DNA of 64,000 nucleotides. Origin: Sinonovacula constricta (taxonomy: Eukaryota; Mollusca; Bivalvia; Cardiida; Solecurtidae). The translations under genes were made by a program, and so were the position numbers. This document shows, one piece after another, positions 62,080-64,000 of this stretch. The notes beneath the pieces are model-generated. The model was given only the letters and a program-made list of their open reading frames with translations. It searched no databases and was not told where the DNA came from. The stretch spans positions 52,865,186-52,929,185 of the forward strand of contig CM017570.1 in NCBI GenBank assembly GCA_007844125.1. Reading direction: 5' to 3'. Within the stretch, counting starts at the first letter, position 1, and the number at the start of each line of letters is the position of its first letter.

Positions 62080-63510
62080 GACTTTTTATCAGCATCTTGA
62101 AACCAAAATAAAGTGTAATTAAGTATATTTTCACAACAGTCTATGATAATTATTTTCTTTTCTATAACTTTAACCAAGTAAAATGAATATCAACTACTGT
62201 ATTAGCAGCTGCAACAGTATATTTTTATACAACTCTTCAAACTCCAGATAAGAATTATAGTGAATTGAGTAAAAACTCCATAAGACAATAACAATCAAGT
62301 ATAGGAATTTTAAAGTTTTGTTTAAAATAATTGAATGAAACAAAGTTGTGTATTTTTTAACCTTTATTCTTTAAACTGCTCGAATAGGGTCTACTGCATT
62401 TACATAGTGAAGTGAGTGCGTTGTTGGGCTTTTACACTGGTTAAATACAGTAACCCATCAAGGGTGCAATTTCATTGTACTACTGATTCAGCCATTTAAG
62501 ATAACCTTCACCGGTCATTTTTTGTAATAAAATAGATTATCAATTAGGTTACACACAACTATAAAAAGTTATGTAAATAAGATTTTCTGGGTGTATCTGC
62601 TACGTGAGATATTTTTAGTATATTTTTTAATGACTCAAATACACATATACGTCCCTTATCTGGAGTCCTGTTCAAACAACAGTGTATGATAAATACATTA
62701 TTAAGTTAATTGTGTCACTATCTAGCCAGTAAATGTATGTTAATGGCTGACATATCAAACCACAGTTTGGAGATATTTAGATATATTGGTACATTGTGTT
62801 GTTGAGAAAAAAAATGGTCTCAAAATAGAAAGTGGTGCAATACTATGATTCTCCATCCCTAAAGAAAACATATTTAAAAAATAGCATTGTTTCATATTAC
62901 AACCTGCTCATACTGCAATATTTTGCAGTTAAACTAAAACAAGCTCTAAACAAAACAGTCAATCTTTCTCCAGGTCACTAAAATATTGCATGTTTTAATT
63001 TTAAAATAGGAGAAAGGGCTGAGCATTATCCTTTTTTTAACCGTTTTCTTTTACTTATTGGAAAGCCATTACAGCTTGTATGTAGAGACTGATTTTTCAT
63101 CAGAATAGGAGACTATATATATCTTATTTGACAAACTGTTGACAGGCACACCTGCGAAGCGTGTGTTACTTACAAGTTCCCTCGTATCTATGATTGACTA
63201 AAATTATTCGTAATTAACTTTGTTAATTAATTGTCGTCCAACCAGCGGTCATCTTAAACTGACAATTCTTTCATTAATTGACATGTGATAAGCGGCCACT
63301 CAACAAAACTTGAAAGTCAATGTGTGACCGTCAGTTGTTTTTTAGCGGTCATGCACTAGAGGTGTGACTGTTAATGACATTTGTGCAAATTCGCTGCTGT
63401 TAGCGTCACGTAATGGTCTTTGTTTCAATTTGCTCGCGTAACCTATTAATCGCAGCCATTGTTTATACTTGTATAATAAATGCATCGATTATTTTTTTAT
63501 CTTTCGACAT
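62080..63510. other. Non-coding, no feature seen
   Basis: AT-rich, no open frame of interest. GTTAATTAATTG-type phrases and short T runs only. Confidence 0.4.
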
Positions 63511-63512
63511 TG

Positions 63513-63923
63513 TCATAGATTATACATTTTCAGTAGACAATTAAGTCTTTGAGACGCTTTGGAGTTTTGATTATGCCGTGAATGAAGCACACACAATTCC
63601 CCACCCACTTTTACAACTTTGTTTTCTACGACGAATCTGCACGGTATAGGATTCTCCTTGGTGTATTTGCACTCTAGAAATTGCTCTGAAAAAAGTCGAT
63701 CATTCATCAGATTGCAAGTGGTAATTTGGCTCATTGTTTTAAGTCGACTTATATACAGTTTTCTCAGTTTATCGTCAGTTGGAAATCCGTGAATGGTGGC
63801 GTCCCCTGTTATTGCTACACACACAACAATAATGTCTCTTTTTTCAGTCGAGTTTAACACCTTTTCTACCATCATTGACATGTTTGATTTGCTCTCCACC
63901 GGAAATGAAATGCGAACCTCCAC
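63513..63923 (-). CDS. THAP-like fragment or hypothetical exon
   Basis: A 136-codon frame. Residues 40-75 read ATIHGFPTDDKLRKLYISRL then DRLFSEQF after about 14 residues. The HxFPxDxxLRxxW/Y and RLxSExF spacing resembles a THAP DNA-binding domain, but the second Cys and the His of the zinc-binding C2CH set appear as Ser and Gln. The domain would therefore be inactive or the resemblance accidental. THAP domains are frequent in P-element-like transposons and host proteins. No intron signals were assigned. Confidence 0.35.
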   Translation of the reverse strand: MEVRISFPVESKSNMSMMVEKVLNSTEKRDIIVVCVAITGDATIHGFPTDDKLRKLYISRLKTMSQITTCNLMNDRLFSEQFLECKYTKENPIPCRFVVENKVVKVGGELCVLHSRHNQNSKASQRLNCLLKMYNL

Positions 63924-64000
63924 GCTAAAGAGCGTTTAAGGGAGGCAATTATTCAGGGGAGATAACAGAGGTTATTAAACAGGACTTTAGCCGTGAAAAT
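63924..64000. other. Window end with GGGAGATAAC phrase
   Basis: GGGGAGATAACAG lies at 63,956-63,968. The complementary GTTATCTCCC occurs at 61,769. The pair could be ends of an element, but the phrase is frequent in bivalve DNA. Confidence 0.3.

Overview
The window looks like AT-rich, intron- and repeat-dominated genomic DNA from a bivalve mollusc, probably a heterodont such as a dreissenid; the species is an inference. The evidence is the abundance of bivalve-type interspersed repeats (about 145-bp units bounded by CGCTCACCTGAG and CTCAGGTGAGC ends), long TA/CA/ATT microsatellites, tRNA-derived SINEs, and remnants of gene families that are expanded in bivalves. I find no intact protein-coding gene, no rRNA, no CRISPR and no bacterial-style operon. 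Two sizeable genes are recognisable, and both are broken. All identity figures are estimates by eye.

Layout. Positions 1-19,069 (copy A) and about 36,810-57,046 (copy B) are the two members of a large direct segmental duplication, offset by about 37.7-38.4 kb. Both hold the same series of non-coding blocks: TIR/tandem-unit elements, a GT/TA microsatellite zone, a MITE-like fold-back element, a 62-bp minisatellite, two internal paralogous modules each with a tRNA-like SINE, ATT/GCA microsatellites, and a decayed 52-bp satellite in which the homology ends. Identity is mosaic: near-identical at 8.1-10.45 kb and 11.66-14.35 kb (and their B partners), clearly lower elsewhere. That suggests gene conversion or, alternatively, an assembly that placed two haplotypes in series.

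The spacer (19.1-36.8 kb) holds a family of related 42- and 44-bp satellites with a 9-mer (396-bp) higher-order repeat, then a minus-strand pseudogene (30,856 to 26,294). The pseudogene keeps a DZIP3-like HEPN exon, an intron with consensus splice sites and a (CA)n tract, a NACHT (STAND NTPase) exon, and C-terminal leucine-rich-like repeats. It carries frameshifts, an internal deletion and two stop codons inside the Walker A motif. SINEs, another 500-bp dispersed element and a long (TA)n tract follow.

The right flank (57,046-64,000) holds a second minus-strand pseudogene (59,752 to 57,515). It is intronless across its coding span and belongs to a widespread metazoan, apparently transposon-related family marked by a WEAGHGTGPCDG motif. 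After it come a nine-copy 46-bp tandem repeat, a SAP-domain fragment with a stop codon, and a THAP-like fragment. The window therefore reads as a repeat-rich, recombining locus with a decayed innate-immunity-type NTPase gene between two duplicated blocks, not as a set of cooperating genes.
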